From: Copromyces sp. CBS 386.78
Taxonomy: Eukaryota; Ascomycota; Sordariomycetes; Sordariales; Sordariaceae
Assembly: GCA_030685235.1 (NCBI GenBank)
Contig: MU839079.1
Span: 248,001-312,000, forward strand
Length of the DNA stretch: 64,000 bases
Direction: 5' to 3'
This document shows, one piece after another, positions 34,398-46,259 of this stretch. Made by a program: the position numbers and the translations under genes. The notes under the pieces were generated by a model, which had not been told where the DNA came from, made no database searches, and worked only from the letters and a program-made list of their open reading frames with translations. How positions within the stretch are numbered: position 1 is the first letter of the stretch; each line of letters begins with the position of its first letter.

Positions 34398-37300
34398 TTA
34401 CTGCCCCTTGGCATCTCCCTGACCACTAATCCTCATGCTCTCCTCAAGCGCCCTCCTAAACTCCTCCTCCTCATCAACATCCCTATCCTCCATTTGGATG
34501 GGCCCATGGTGCGTATCAGCATCACTATCTCCTGCCCCTTGTCCCCGGACTTCGCTTTGAACCTGCGCTCGAGGTTGCTGCGGAACTTTAGCGGGTACTT
34601 GAGGTTGTACCTGGGACTGTTGCTGGGCTTGTACCTGGATCTGTGGTTGAGTCTGTTGCGGGGTCTGTCCCTGAACCTGACCACTTCCACTCCCACCCCC
34701 CTCACCACCTCCAAGCCCCCTTTGACTCTTTCCTCTGAACTGCTCCTCAGCCAGACTCTGCTTCTTGACCCACTCCAACACAATCGCCTCCTCCTTCTTC
34801 TCTCTCTCTTCCTGCTCCCTCCTCTCTCTATCCATCCTCTCACTTTCCTCCAGTGCCTTCCTCATCTCTTCCTCCTCTTCAGGGTCCTCACCTGTCTCTC
34901 CATTGTTGGGTGTGCTGGGTGTGGCAATCCGAGTGAGCCCGCTGAGCTGACGGGCTGGTAGCGGAGGCGGCACGCCAAAAGTGTAGGTCGACTTGGATGC
35001 CTCGATCGCCTTCTGGAGCTCCTTCTCCTCCTTGGCGCCCATTGTTGATTGCTGATACATCTGGGCGCGGATACTTCGCTGAACGGCCTCTTCGATTAGG
35101 GCTTGGTGTTCCTCGTCTGTAATGCCGGTGAAGTACTCGTCAATCATGGCCTGCGCAAGCGATGTCTTCTCCGGCGGAGGTTGGTCGTGATACTCGGCTG
35201 AATATGCTGGCGGTGGTGCCCCTGGTGACAATACTTCTGAAGCAGAGGGAGGAGGGGCGGACGCTTGTTGTGGCCAAGCACCAGGAGGCGAGTTGAGCTC
35301 TTGATACCTAGCTGGTACGGATTGATCATGCTGAGGCGGCTGCTGGGCTTGCGCAGCCGTATGATGATCCATCTGAGCAAGACTGAGCCTGATAGCAGCC
35401 TCAATCTGAGCGTCTTCCTCGGGGTCACCCTTGGACGTCTGCTGGATCGAAGCTTGAATGGCCTTCTCCAGTTCGGCATCATTGCTCGCCCCGACAGCAG
35501 CAGCAACTCCGCTCCGAGCCTGTCCCTGACCAGAGCTGCTACCGTTTGCTCCAGGTGTTGTGCCGGGTGAGGCCACCCCTTTTCCTTTCCCGAGGACATC
35601 TGTCTTCACCCAATCCCTCAAGCCACCCTTGGCCGGGTCTTCCCACCTCTTCTCCTGCCACCTCGCCACTACATCCTTGACTTCCTCTTTGGTCGCATGC
35701 TCGATCTCATCTCTTCCTTGCTGCGCCCTGGCGGCAATAATATGGTTCACCCAACCACCGCCTCTCATCAAGTTCCTGACCTCGGCATTGAGTCCTTGCA
35801 TGGCATAAGCTGGAATGGACCAGAACCCAGCAGCAGGCTTCAGCGCAACTCCACCAATACCCTTCGCGAACCCCTTGAGGAGTCCCATGGCACCTTCCTT
35901 CTCGGCTCCCCTCATTGGTTGAGTTACTAGGCCTGAAATTCCGTCAAACAGGCCAAACCCAAACTCCTTGGTGGCAACTCTTAGCCCAGAAGCGAAGTCG
36001 GTCACCTTCTCTTGAGGTCGAACCGTGTCGTCGTTATACAAGCGGGGAGCGTTGCGGAAGCCACGGGCAAGACCGAGACAGACGTTCATGGGCATTTTCA
36101 TGCCCGTGTCAACAAAGCGACCCACGTTCCTACCTGCGTCAATAACCGTCTCATAGTTTAACGCCTCTAGGTTCAACTGAGGACTGGCAGCGCCAAACAT
36201 GTTTGCCGTGCCACCTGGTGTTGTTGGATGCTGACCTCCGCTAGCAGAACGCTGGTTGGACGACTCCCTGAAAGAGCTTTGCCGGCTATGAGAAGGTGAA
36301 GGTACGGACTTCCCCTTCCCCTTATCCTCTGCCGCTGTAAGGGGAAAGTAAGAAGAGCCAGGTTGGCCTTCAGGGCTGAGGGCTCCGTGGGCTTGGGGAG
36401 AGGTGCCTTGAGCCCCGTTTGCTGGTGCATCAGATCCTGAAGTCTGCCCGTTGCCGCCAGCAACGTTGCTAGCCCTTCTACCCTGGTTGGTTTTGAAGAT
36501 CTCCCTGGGAAAGTCGGCAACCGACATGGCCATAGTTCCAAGGTCCTCTACCAGAGCTGCGGTAACAGCTGAGATGGGATCCCATGGCTGACCATCAGTG
36601 ATGTGTTCCTTGGCTCGGTACCTGCTTCCCGTCAGTGATCGCGCAAGTTAATCTCCAGCATGACTGTGCACTTACAGCTTCAGGTCGGAGTACTTCAAGA
36701 ACCCTTCCCTAACCAATACCTCTGCAGCAAACGCGCTCAGCCTGGCCTTTGTCCTCCTAACTCTCCACACGGCAACTCTGCTGGGCGACAAGCTGCATCG
36801 CATACCATCGATCTCCAAGAACCGATGAAAGCTCATGCCACCTTCATCAGCACCCTTCTCCTCTTTGATCCTATGTCCAAGTTCTTGTGCTCTAGCGAGT
36901 GTCTCCGGCTTCAGCGCCTCTTGAATTGCCGCGGCCAAATTATCGGCTGTGAGCTGCTTGTTCGGAATTGGATCAGGGCCAGCACCGGCCTTGGCAATCA
37001 TGGCTCCCCAGAACGGCTGGTCCCCAAAGAAGGGAACCACAACCGTCGGCTTACCGGCCTTGATGCCTGCTGCGCTGGTACCTGCTCCTCCATGGTGAAC
37101 AACGGCTGAGACACGGTTAAACAGCCAGTCGTGAGGACAGTTGCCGAGCATGAAGTACTGATCCTGGCGAGGAGCCCAATCTGCTTGAGTAATGTCTTCC
37201 GTGAGGCCGATGCCACCCCATCCTTTCGAAATGAGAGCGCGAACACCAGATTTGGCTACAGCGCGAAGAATAAGACGGGTCAAGGCGTCGGGGTCATCAA

Positions 37301-38640
37301 CGACGATGGAACCGAAGCCGATGTACACTGGTGGCGGACCAGCAGCAAGGAATGCGGCGAGATCGGGCTCGGGGGTGTAGTTCGTCGCCAGGTCAAGGAA
37401 GTAGAAGCCTGCTATGCTGATCTCCTGAGCCCAATCGTTGGGCTTGGGGATCAGGGCAGGAGACCAGCAGTAGGTTGTCGGTATGCGTAGAGTGTTGAGT
37501 ATTCCAGGGGCCCGTAGCAAGGAGAGAGGTTCGAGGTCGAGCACCTTCTCTCTGAAGCGGTTGATCACGTCTCCTAAACCTTGCCAAGTCATCATCTCCA
37601 CGAGGGCGTAGGAGATGTAGTTGGTGATGGCAACGTCAGCGTTCGAGGACTGAATGTTGGCCAACGGGTGAGCGAAGGCCTTTGTCGGTGACCAAGGCAT
37701 TCTGACGTCTTGTTAGCAGTTCATCCATACCAAGAGAGCAAAAACGCTTAACTCACGTGAACATCATATGCAACGGCACCCCCAACTTCTCCGCGCAATG
37801 GATATGGGCAAAACTCGGCGGATTTGCAATAATCGCATCCACCACAAACGGCTTCCTCCCCATATTCACACCTGCCTCCCCGGACACCGTCCACCCATCC
37901 TCCCCAATAAACGCGCCCTCGGCGTTCCTATCCCCCTTCTTCCACTCCTTCGGCGCCGGTCCGGTCCCATCCCCCGCCTCAATACAACTCCTCCAACACC
38001 CCATCAACACCTCATAAACTCCCTTCCTCCGCTTCGTGATCTCTCCCGTCTTAATCGCATCAAACCCCGGCATCAGACCAGGATGCTTCACCATAAAAGC
38101 CATTAACTCCGCCGGGTCCCCTCCAATGCTGAAAAACTCTAGTCCACTCTCCTCCACAAACTCTCGAAACACGGGGTGGGTAGCAACCCGCACCCGATGT
38201 CCATACGTCTGCTTCAGCGTCTGGCCCAGCGACACAAAGGGTTGCACATCGCCCCTGGATCCCACAATCTGGATCACCACATTTAGTCGGGGAGGGGGTG
38301 TCTGCCCCGGTTGTCCTCCCAGACTAGCGGGGATGTAAGGAGGTGGCAAGGGGCCAGTGGCCGGGGGTTGGCCTAAGAGCTGGTTGCGGAGGGCGGGAGC
38401 GAGGAGTTGAGAGAGCCGGTGGTTTTTCTCGGAGATTTGGATGTTGATTCGGCCGTCTTCGGTCAGGGCGGCGCCGGCTTGGAAACCGGCTTGTGAGAGG
38501 CTGAAGTGATCTAGGGAGTCGCCGTAGGCGGGAGGAGGGGGTGAGGTGGGAAGGGGGGAGCCGGGTGGGGAGGGACGGTGGGTGGATGGACCGGGTTGGC
38601 CTTGTTGGCCTTGCTGGCCTTGTTTTGATGGTTGGGCCAT
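34398..38640 (-). CDS. GT1 UDP-glycosyltransferase fused to VPS13-like segment and six UIMs
   Basis: Predicted sterol or lipid glucosyltransferase using UDP-sugar. Exons: 38640-37757, 37701-36676 and 36621-34398; introns of 55-56 nt with GTGAGT and GTAAGT donors; 1377 aa. Order: Pro/Gln-rich leader (1-110); N-terminal GT1 half with IVGSRGDVQPFVSLG (about 128-142); UDP-binding half with FGSIVV and HHGGAGTSAAG (about 497-507), the signature of sterol 3-beta-glucosyltransferases; a Ser-rich linker; a Gly/Pro-periodic segment (about 795-925) with GLVTQPMRGA and GVALKPAAGF, resembling the C-terminal part of VPS13/ATG2 proteins; and a Gln/Pro/Glu-rich tail with six UIM-like helices, each with A-x-x-x-S. 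There is no PH/GRAM module like that of ATG26. Membrane-contact and ubiquitin binding are inferred from domain content alone. Confidence 0.9.
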
Positions 38641-39666
38641 GGTGGGTCGGTGGTGTGAAGGTGGTGGTGATGTGAGTTTGGTGTTTAGTGGGTTGAAGAG
38701 CAGGTGATGAGTTCCTCAGAAGTGAAAAGCTTCTAACAAGGCGAGTGGTTGATGGGTGTCTTTCACACTTCCGCTTTTCGAGAAGGTGTGGTGAACCGAC
38801 AGCGTCGATAGAATACTGATGGTCAAGAAGTCGCCGCAATAAGGTCCCCGCAATAAGGTCGCCTCAAATAATTGTGACTCAACCCAAAGTTGGTAGTCGT
38901 AGATGCGTCACTCTCTTCTGCCGCCTTACAACCCAAACCCAAAAAGAGGGGTCGTCGCCTAGTTGTTGTCGGAGGGGTTGAAGTCCCGTTGCACGAACCG
39001 GATATCACACACGTGAAAAAAAAGGTCAGCAAGGTTTGATCCGACTGGATATCGGTAGATTGGCAAGCGCCGTGGTGAATTTCAAATAGACTCTTCCTTG
39101 AGTCCTAGTTGTTGGAATGTTGTTGAAGAAGAAGAAGAAGAAGAAGAGAAGAAGAGTGGTTGATTGGATTTACCTGGACGAGTGGTTGGTGAGGATGCCC
39201 AATTGGGCAACTGCGATAGAGCGGGTTTGGGGCTTGGACAGGGGCTTTAGTGGGTTCTAATTGGCCGCCCCAGTGCTGATGACGACGAACTTGTGGCGAA
39301 GGAGTTTGGCGAAAGAGCGCTGTGGAGGAAAAGTTGGAAGGGGACAAACTGCCCTGCCTGACTGCACAGCCTTTGTGTCTCCTCATCTCATCCCCGCCAT
39401 GCGCATTTGTTCGGTTCCTGACCTCGTTGGACCAAGTTCCGTAAGTACGCGTGTGAACTTATCATCACAAGCATACGCCGAGAGTGCAGATCTTCAACAT
39501 CAGGAACTTCACAAGACGGAAAGGACACATGTGGTTTGTTTGTAACAGAAAGTTTTGAGCAATGCATTAACCAACTGCCAAGGTATAAAAAACAAGAACG
39601 CATCTGTAACTCCAGGCTCAACTCCGACATCCGTTTCCCTCATCATCACTTCTTTTATGTGACTGC
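38641..39666. other. Intergenic region between two minus-strand genes
   Basis: About 1 kb holding the glycosyltransferase promoter and the phosphate-carrier 3' UTR. It contains a GAA repeat near 39125-39148 and a short AATAAGGTC direct repeat near 38836-38860. No gene is supported. Confidence 0.6.
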
Positions 39667-40874
39667 TCAAGTGTGCTGAGCAGGCTTCTCGGCGGGGGGT
39701 GCAGCACCACCAGTGGTGGGGAAACCCATAAAGACCTTGAAGTAGTCATAAATCATCCATTGGAGACCGGTGAGGGTACCAATCATGACAATTCTGACAG
39801 GCAGACCGTTCCAGAGACCCTTGAAGCCAATGTCCTTGTAGATTCTGGAAGTGACGGCACCCATTCCCTCACCGGGCTTGCGGTAGGCGTTGAGCTTGCT
39901 GACCATGACGTCGGCGGGGTGAGAAACGATAGCGCAGAGAATACCGGCGGCATAGCCAGCAACGAAGGAGACACCGGTCTGGGCGGCCTTGCTGTAGTCG
40001 CTCTTGTGGCCGGGCAAACGGTCGTACATCATCTCAACGATGGTCTCGAACGAAGCGAACTTCATCATGGTGTAGGGGATCTGGCGACCCCAGAGAGGGT
40101 AGAGACCCTTGTAGAGGCCGGCCCAACCCTCCTTGGCCGTGATCTGGCGGAAGCCATCCAAGGTGCCCTTGTACGGCGACGGAATGGAACCCTGCATGCG
40201 AACCTTGATGGCCTCAAGGGGGCAGAGCGCAAGATCGGCCAAGAATTCGGCCGAGGCGGAAGCGCTCAGGTACAGTCCTGTCTTGTACTTGTGCGCTATT
40301 TCGGGACCAGCGAGATCCGAATACTTCTTCTTGAAATATTCATAAAAGCCATACTTCATCGCACCCTGGGCCATGTAACCGAAGAAGGTCGGACTCCAAC
40401 CGGTGAAGATGCCGGGAACACCTTCGTGCCTGAGGATGTGGCCCCAAGCTTGGAAGTTGCCCTTGTACAGCTTCGAGTCGATTTGGCGTCTCGTCTTGAC
40501 GAGATCCAATGGTGTTACCGCAGTGTGAGTGAGGCCCTACACAAAGAGTTAGTCCTGTCGTTTTCTTTCATTGCGCGGCAGAACTAAATACTGACACAGG
40601 CCATCAAGCCGCCAAATGTGCAAGCGGCAAAGTATTGATTGGAGTACAACTCAATGTGTCCTGTCTTTTCCTGAGCCTTCTTGCTGGCAGCGTCGAACTC
40701 GCGAGCGGCTTCAGCGCTCAGCTTATGTGCCTTGCTCTTCGCATCGTCGACCATCGAGTATGCGGGATAAAGATCGGTGCGGGCCTGGAGAGGAGTTGCG
40801 CCATTGTTCTTGGGCTGGAATGAACCACCAAAGGTGTTCTGAAGGATATCGGATCCTGGGTAAAGGCTCGGCAT
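39667..40874 (-). CDS. pic2: Mitochondrial phosphate carrier (PIC2/MIR1 type)
   Basis: Imports phosphate (and, for yeast Pic2, copper) across the mitochondrial inner membrane. Exon 1 is 40874-40596 (93 codons), the intron is 59 nt (donor GTCAGT, acceptor GTAG), exon 2 is 40536-39667; 382 aa. The splice restores the strongly conserved GLMAC-GLTHTAVTPLDLVKTR. Three carrier signatures are present: TPLDLVKTRRQ, CPLEAIKVRMQ and HPADVMVSKLN. The last is the degenerate third repeat typical of phosphate carriers. Residues 1-75 are a soluble basic leader with an Ala/Lys-rich helix. A possible 5' UTR intron runs from 41125 (GTAAGT) to about 40913 (CCAG). The C-terminus is a Pro/Ala-rich tail. Confidence 0.94.
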
Positions 40875-42267
40875 CGTGACGAATGTGCTCTATTTTTGAC
40901 GGATGATGTTTCTGGACAAATGTTAGAAAAGGAGTCTGAAAAGATAAATGAGGACAGCTCGGAAAGCTTCGCAAGGCAAGTGAGGGGCTGGTCCCGAGAA
41001 GGATTCGCAGTGCTGACACGAGCAGGCCAACGGTAGCATTGAATGTAACACCGAGCTAGTGAACCAAGTGACACACGGAAATGACCCACGCGATTTTCTG
41101 AACTGAAGCAATAATCGATACTTACAAGTCTTGAAATGAATTAGTTTCTGACTTGGTGTCGGTCGTTGGTATGTCGACGAGTGAAGAGACGACGGAAGTT
41201 CTATGTTGAACTGTTAGGGTACCGTAAGAGAGAAAGCTGAGATGGAACAGCTATGTGACAATGGTAGTAGGAGACGTTCAACAAGAAAGCATTCGGACAG
41301 GATGTGTTAAATAGCAGAAGATCCGAATTACGACTCTCAAACCCTTGCTCAGAGCTGAAGAGTGGATGGGATGTTATTCTCCGGGTAGGCCGGCTCGGGA
41401 ATGGGAAAGGAAAGCTCATTCCATATCTTGTTCGCTTGTCCTGCCCGTCATCGCAGCCATCAAGGTCCAAAACCGGGCAATCGCGATCCATTATGAAAGA
41501 AACCGACCAGTAATGCGGCGGCGTTGGAGGTGTAAGACGGGTACATGTTAAGGTTCTGAATGGGGGCAGGACGGATTTGTTTTGGTGACGTCGGTGTGTG
41601 ACATCACAGCCAATCGAAGGCCCACCCGGCATTGCTTAAAATATTGCCCTGTCCTATCACAGGCTTATCGTCTCGAGTCGTGTTAGTCCAGCGTACCTAG
41701 CTTTTTCGTCCAAGTTCATCCAGCGGTTCCTTGAGGCTGAAGAGAGTTTCAAAAGACGTATTCAATGTCATTGCTCCAAAAGACTAAGAGGAACCGGACA
41801 TAGAGAAACACCTGTAGTTGAAGGTGAAGAGGCTGAAGTACAGATGAGAGCAGGGCACTCAGGTTCGTGAGAGAAGACTACCTGTACCTAAGGGACCTCG
41901 AGGACCACAGCTTAGGTTGCTCCACCAAAAGACCCGGAGCCCACGGCAAAGTGCACCCACGGCACTATTCCTGTCACCGCCCACAGCCCTGTAGCGAGTG
42001 GCCCTTGTGGGCCAAACGCCCTGATTAACTTTTATCGCGACATGTGATTGGCTCAAAAGAGTGTATCTAGCTGTCTTCTTCAGGGCCCCCTTTTGGCTCA
42101 ACTTGGACACAATGCGGTCGCACAACTGCCGCCCGAGACTTCAGGTTGTTAATTGAGCAACGATCGATCACCACGCCAACTTATCGGACAACACATAGCA
42201 CTGCCGACCTATCCGACTTATACTGCCGACCTATACTGCCGACTACCTAAAACACGATCCTACCACA
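40875..42267. other. Divergent intergenic region, phosphate carrier / CBS protein
   Basis: About 1.4 kb shared by two divergently transcribed genes. It probably includes the phosphate-carrier 5' UTR with its possible intron, a CRE/CCAAT group (separate entry), and a CTGCCGAC-CTAT-type direct repeat just before the CBS gene (about 42200-42245). Confidence 0.6.
41586..41614. promoter_or_regulatory. CRE-like pair plus CCAAT box
   Basis: TGACGTC (41586-41592), TGACATCA (41599-41606) and CCAAT (41610-41614) lie within 29 bases, about 710 bp upstream of the phosphate-carrier start. Such bZIP and CCAAT sites are common in fungal promoters. The assignment rests on motif matches only. Confidence 0.35.
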
Positions 42268-42958
42268 ATGACTGATATCATGGCGCAGCCTATCGCTACA
42301 GAAGGATCAACCTCGGTCCCCGAGCTTCAGCAGCCCTTTGTCTCGAAATGGGCTTCCAGATATCGCGGGGTAAGCATATGTATTCCTGTCTCCAAGGGCA
42401 TCGCCAACATGTCCGCATACCACTTCGTTGGGCTTGAACCACCACCACGCCATTCGAAATACAACCTAGACAACCAAACCTAATCCACCCTGACAAAAAA
42501 AACTAAAAAAAAAAAACTAACACCCTTCCCAGGCCACAGTAGAAGACCTCGACCCTCCCGCCGCCCTCTCTCTCAACCCCTCAGACCCCATCTCGCTCGT
42601 CCTCCTCTCCGCCTTTGAGCGCGACTACACCCACCTGACCATCGTCGACTCGCAGACCCGCGCCCTGCTCGGCTACATCTCGATCCCGCAGCTGCAGGCC
42701 CGCCTCGAGCGCGGCGAGGTCAAGCCTGAAGATGAGGTGCGCACCGCCATGATGCGCTTCCGTCGCAAGGGCGGTGCAAAGTACCAGGTCATCACCATGA
42801 CAACACCCCTGGAGGAACTCGAGGCCTTCTTTGCCGGCGTTGCCACCGCAGGCCAGAAGCAGGATTTTGCCGTCATCACGGATGAGAATAGGCGGTTCGT
42901 CCTGGGTGTGGCGACGGCGGCGGACTTGGAGGAGTTTGTCAAGAGGAGGCCTGCGTAA
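42268..42958 (+). CDS. Two-CBS-domain protein
   Basis: Small stand-alone CBS-pair (Bateman) protein. Such modules bind adenine nucleotides or other ligands and regulate partner proteins. Exon 1 is 42268-42369 (34 codons), the intron is 163 nt (donor GTAAGC, acceptor CCCAG) and contains A-rich runs, exon 2 is 42533-42958; 175 aa. The splice gives the continuous WASRYRG-ATVEDLDPP. The first CBS (about 40-100) has LSAFERDYTHLTIVD and LLGYISIPQL; the second (about 105-170) has TPLEELEAFF, FAVITDENRRFVLGVATAADLEEF. The protein has nothing besides the CBS pair. The partner is unknown. Confidence 0.9.
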
Positions 42959-43664
42959 GGGGGACTGTGGGAAGAGGATGATAAATTTAAGTCGCAAATG
43001 CCGAAACCTCGTGGGAAAAGGTCACGGATCCAAATACCTACCAAAGAAAGCGGCTCAGACACGGCCTCGACGGTTTCGGAGGATAGGGGAGCTGTGCGGC
43101 TACGGCTCCTTTGGGAGCGCTGTTAGTTCTTCAATAACCTCAGGACACACGCTTATTTTTATTTTTATTTTTTTTGGTCACGGGCGTTCAGGTTGGGCAG
43201 GGTGGTTCATTGCACGCTACAAGGAAAAGGATGGGCACAGGAGCATTCAACATGGAACCAGCAATGGATTATTGCCGCATGGGCTGTCATGAGGGAAGGA
43301 CACTGTCGGCGCTCTGGTCCTTTAGAGTTTTCACATCAAAGAGGAGGATGTTTGGCCGAGACATGGTGACGGAGCAGCAGACCAGGCTTGAAAACGCTAC
43401 AAGTACTATGGGTATGGAACATCATCAGAGCTTCCACCATGCAAGCAATCTGACAGTCTTCGCGTAAAAAGGGAATATTTCAGCACCAAGGAGAAAAATC
43501 CCAAACACAACTTACAACAATGACACGTGCCGAAAAGCTTCTGCCCAGAGAACACAAACTCACTGATCAGGATGCAATGCTTTCAAATCCGCAAAATCGT
43601 AAATCGCATAGCTAGGCGTCAATACACCTGTCACTCAATAACTCTCCACCCCGTTTTGGGCACT
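42959..43664. other. Convergent 3' intergenic region
   Basis: About 700 bases between the stop codons of the CBS gene (plus) and the lipocalin-like gene (minus). It includes a T-rich ATTTTT run near 43155-43172. No gene is supported; it is probably two 3' UTRs. Confidence 0.6.
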
Positions 43665-44353
43665 CTAAGAAAGGTAATCATAAACCAACTGCAACTCCGC
43701 CCTCTCGCTCCCCTTCGCAATCACCACATTCCTCACATGTCTCCTCTCACCCTCGAGGATCTTGAATCCCCAAATCTGCGTAGCCGTCCAGCCATCCGTA
43801 TAGCTCTCCACATAGCTCAACACGTGCGTCTCGCCATTAGGACCCGTCTTCTCCTCCTCTGTCTCAATCCATCCGCCCTTCAGGAAAGCATCCTCGATAT
43901 CATCGCCGCTGACCCAGCGCGTCTGGCCCTTGACGTGGCCAAACAGCCAGTCCTTGTGGTCGCGGAAGACGTTGTCCAGGCATCGCTTCTCCGAAGTGCC
44001 CTTCATGCCGCCCGTGCCGGTCTGCTCGATTTCGATGTGGATGACGGCCGGGGCGGAGGCTTCGGCGGGAGGGGAGGGGGGCGCGGAGAATTGCTTCACG
44101 TCGAGGGTGAGCGTCACCGAGGTGACGAGCTTGCGGGTTAGGTAGCTCATGTTTTGGAGCTTGAGACCGGGGTCGAGGTTGGAGGAGAGGGACTTGTTCT
44201 GTTTTGGAGGGTGCGGGTGTGGTTAGTTATTCATTTTGTCGTTTTAATGAACACAATGGAACATGTGAGAGCGCTCGGGCGGCGAGGAAAAGAACGTACC
44301 ATCACCCACTTGCCGGAGAGGTCTCCGATGGTCTTGTTCGCGGGAGCGGCCAT
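43665..44353 (-). CDS. Lipocalin-like conserved fungal protein
   Basis: Exon 1 is 44353-44300 (18 codons), the intron is 101 nt (donor GTACGT, acceptor AACAG), exon 2 is 44198-43665; 195 aa. It starts with NKTIGDLSGKWVM-NKSLSS, followed by LTRKLVTSVTLTLDVKQF, IHIEIEQTGTGGMKGTSEKR, HVKGQTRW and WTATQIWGF motifs. The beta-strand alternation and the GKW start resemble a lipocalin/fatty-acid-binding fold, and I recall similar uncharacterised proteins across ascomycetes. No signal peptide, so it is cytosolic. A small hydrophobic ligand is a guess from the fold. It is unrelated to its neighbours. Confidence 0.83.
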
Positions 44354-45667
44354 TGTGACGGTTTTTTCTTTGGTTGTATGGGGAACTGTGGAAGGTGAAA
44401 AGGAAAACACGGTTAGCGACGAGTTCCTCCGTTATAGTTAGTTGTGTTTGATTTTCTCCGAGAAACTGTGTGAGATGTAGACACGGCACGACACAGCTTG
44501 CGCGGTTTCGTTTCGCTCCCGTCCCGTACTAGGTCTCGTACACTCAAGCATCGGAACTGACGGTGGTCACGGTTAAAGTGGATAGAGGACGGTAAGTTAC
44601 TCACAAATACGGCGAGGACGCAGTTGGTTCTTGGGAAGAAAATGTCAAAAGAGAGAAACACGAAAGAGCTTCGAGGAAGAAAAAGCCAGGCTCGTCGTTC
44701 GATCTTATAACCTCCCATTCTGTACACCTGCATGTATCCCGCGTCCCGTTTCACTAACATCAGACCCCCGTCGAAGTGGGGTGCAATTCATCACAGCTTG
44801 CAGCAGCGAGCATCGATGCTTGACATCAGACATGGGGGACATGGACATGGACATGGCAAGACAATGGGAGTGGATCCCTCCCCATCACAAGGAACACCTC
44901 CCAAGATTTCTCGGCGGTACCTGATCAGTGAAAGTAGCAAGCGCAACCAATTGCGGTACTGGATAATCTACAAAAGGCTCCAAATGCGACTTCACGGGCT
45001 AGAAAAAGACGACTATTCAGGTTGGTTCTGGCCGAGGTAAACGGCTTTACCACATGCTGCCCCCAATCCCCCATCATGTCTGCCCCTGCTTCAGTCGTTC
45101 GTCCTGTCCTGTCCGTCGCACACACAGGGACATAACTTGAAGCACACATATCGCAGCCAGCCTCTCTCCAAGAACTTGCAGTCGCAAATGCAGAGCTCAT
45201 CCGACTTGTCGCAATAACAGATGTAAAATCTCACTGGACAAGCACGATAAGTGATAGATTCAGCGTAAATTGGGGCAGACGGCGCGGCTGGGTGCTGAAA
45301 GAACAGCTCCGTCGTCTGGTCATCCTCACATTCTTTCCGCGGCGGCCACTCATCATCCCAGCAAGCAGAAACAGTGACGTCGCGGCTTTTTGGAATGGTT
45401 CTTTGTCAAGCGTGCGGGGATACCTAGCTCAGGGGAGGGGGGTCTCTCGGCGCTCTCGGTTCACCTTCCCGCCCAAACAGACAATCACTCGACCCTCTCG
45501 ATAGCCCATTGGATTGGATTGAACCACAAAACCACCATTGTGGAAATCATAAACGATCCATCTACATTTGGTCTCAATACCGCCCCAGTCATTCGTTTCC
45601 CAAATCGATGTCTCTTCCCCGAAACTGACCGGCCGCCTTGCCCTGAACACATTGAGGTGGGATGGCG
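44354..45667. other. Intergenic region left of the transposon
   Basis: About 1.3 kb: promoter of the lipocalin-like gene, then non-coding DNA that ends at the target-site duplication of the copia element. Base composition is balanced up to the LTR. No gene is supported. Confidence 0.6.
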
Positions 45668-45672
45668 GATTG
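45668..45672. repeat. Left target-site duplication (GATTG)
   Basis: The five bases abutting the left LTR are GATTG. The five bases after the right LTR (51089-51093) are AATTG, identical except for one G-to-A transition of RIP type. Confidence 0.7.
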
Positions 45673-45845
45673 TGTCAGATTCTCTGGTGTGAACTGGTTG
45701 ATTGAACTGTCTAGAAACTGGCTCTCCAACAGATCCGCTCTAGAAGGTCTGGGGGGTGCTCGGGTATCCTAGAAATGCCAAGACCTTTAGTTAGGTGATT
45801 GGGACCCTTTATATCTGGGTGTGATCTGCACCCTGTAATCTAATA
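45673..45845. repeat. Left LTR of copia element (173 bp)
   Basis: Begins TGTCAGATT and ends AATCTAATA, the RIP-altered form of AATCTGACA, the inverted complement of its start. It aligns without gaps to the right LTR (50916-51088). Its outer part is almost unmutated; changes are concentrated at the inner end. Because the element lies on the minus strand, this is functionally its 3' LTR. Confidence 0.93.
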
Positions 45846-45847
45846 TA

Positions 45848-45857
45848 CCCCCTCACT
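45848..45857 (-). other. Polypurine tract of the copia element
   Basis: On the minus strand AGTGAGGGGG lies two bases before the LTR boundary, the usual place for the primer of plus-strand DNA synthesis. It is one of the few G-rich runs left inside the element. Confidence 0.6.
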
Positions 45858-46259
45858 TACAGACCTCTTTCGCCTTTTTAAAGTTAAAAGTGAAGTTATT
45901 TATAAATATTTTATTCTATTAATCTTAGTTTCTTATCTAGATCTTCTAAATTAACCTCCTTTATTCCCAGATTATCCTTTTTCCGTACTAGTACTTCGGC
46001 TATTCTTAGTAGATTTCTAAAGCTTTTATACTTTAAGATATTTAATACTTTTATTAATCTATTTATTGGCATTAATTTTATATTTAGATATTTAATTTTG
46101 AGAGTTTTCTTAGTAAAGATTTCTTCCTTTAATTAGTATTTGTAAATATTTATATATTTTATTTTAGTATTAAAGGTAGGGGTCTCCTTTATAAGAGCTT
46201 TAATAGTTTATTTATTATTATATTGTAAAGTAGGGATAGGATTTTCTAGTAGCTTTACC

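Noticed and set aside
32379..38640. Secondary-metabolite (ergot-type) gene cluster, from the festuclavine-dehydrogenase-like gene next to a glycosyltransferase
   Set aside because: No prenyltransferase, synthase, P450 or transporter nearby; the flanking genes are housekeeping carriers and a UIM-tailed enzyme.
34398..38640. ATG26 ortholog
   Set aside because: The GT core fits, but the GRAM and PH domains that define ATG26 are absent and the tail is a different set of modules.
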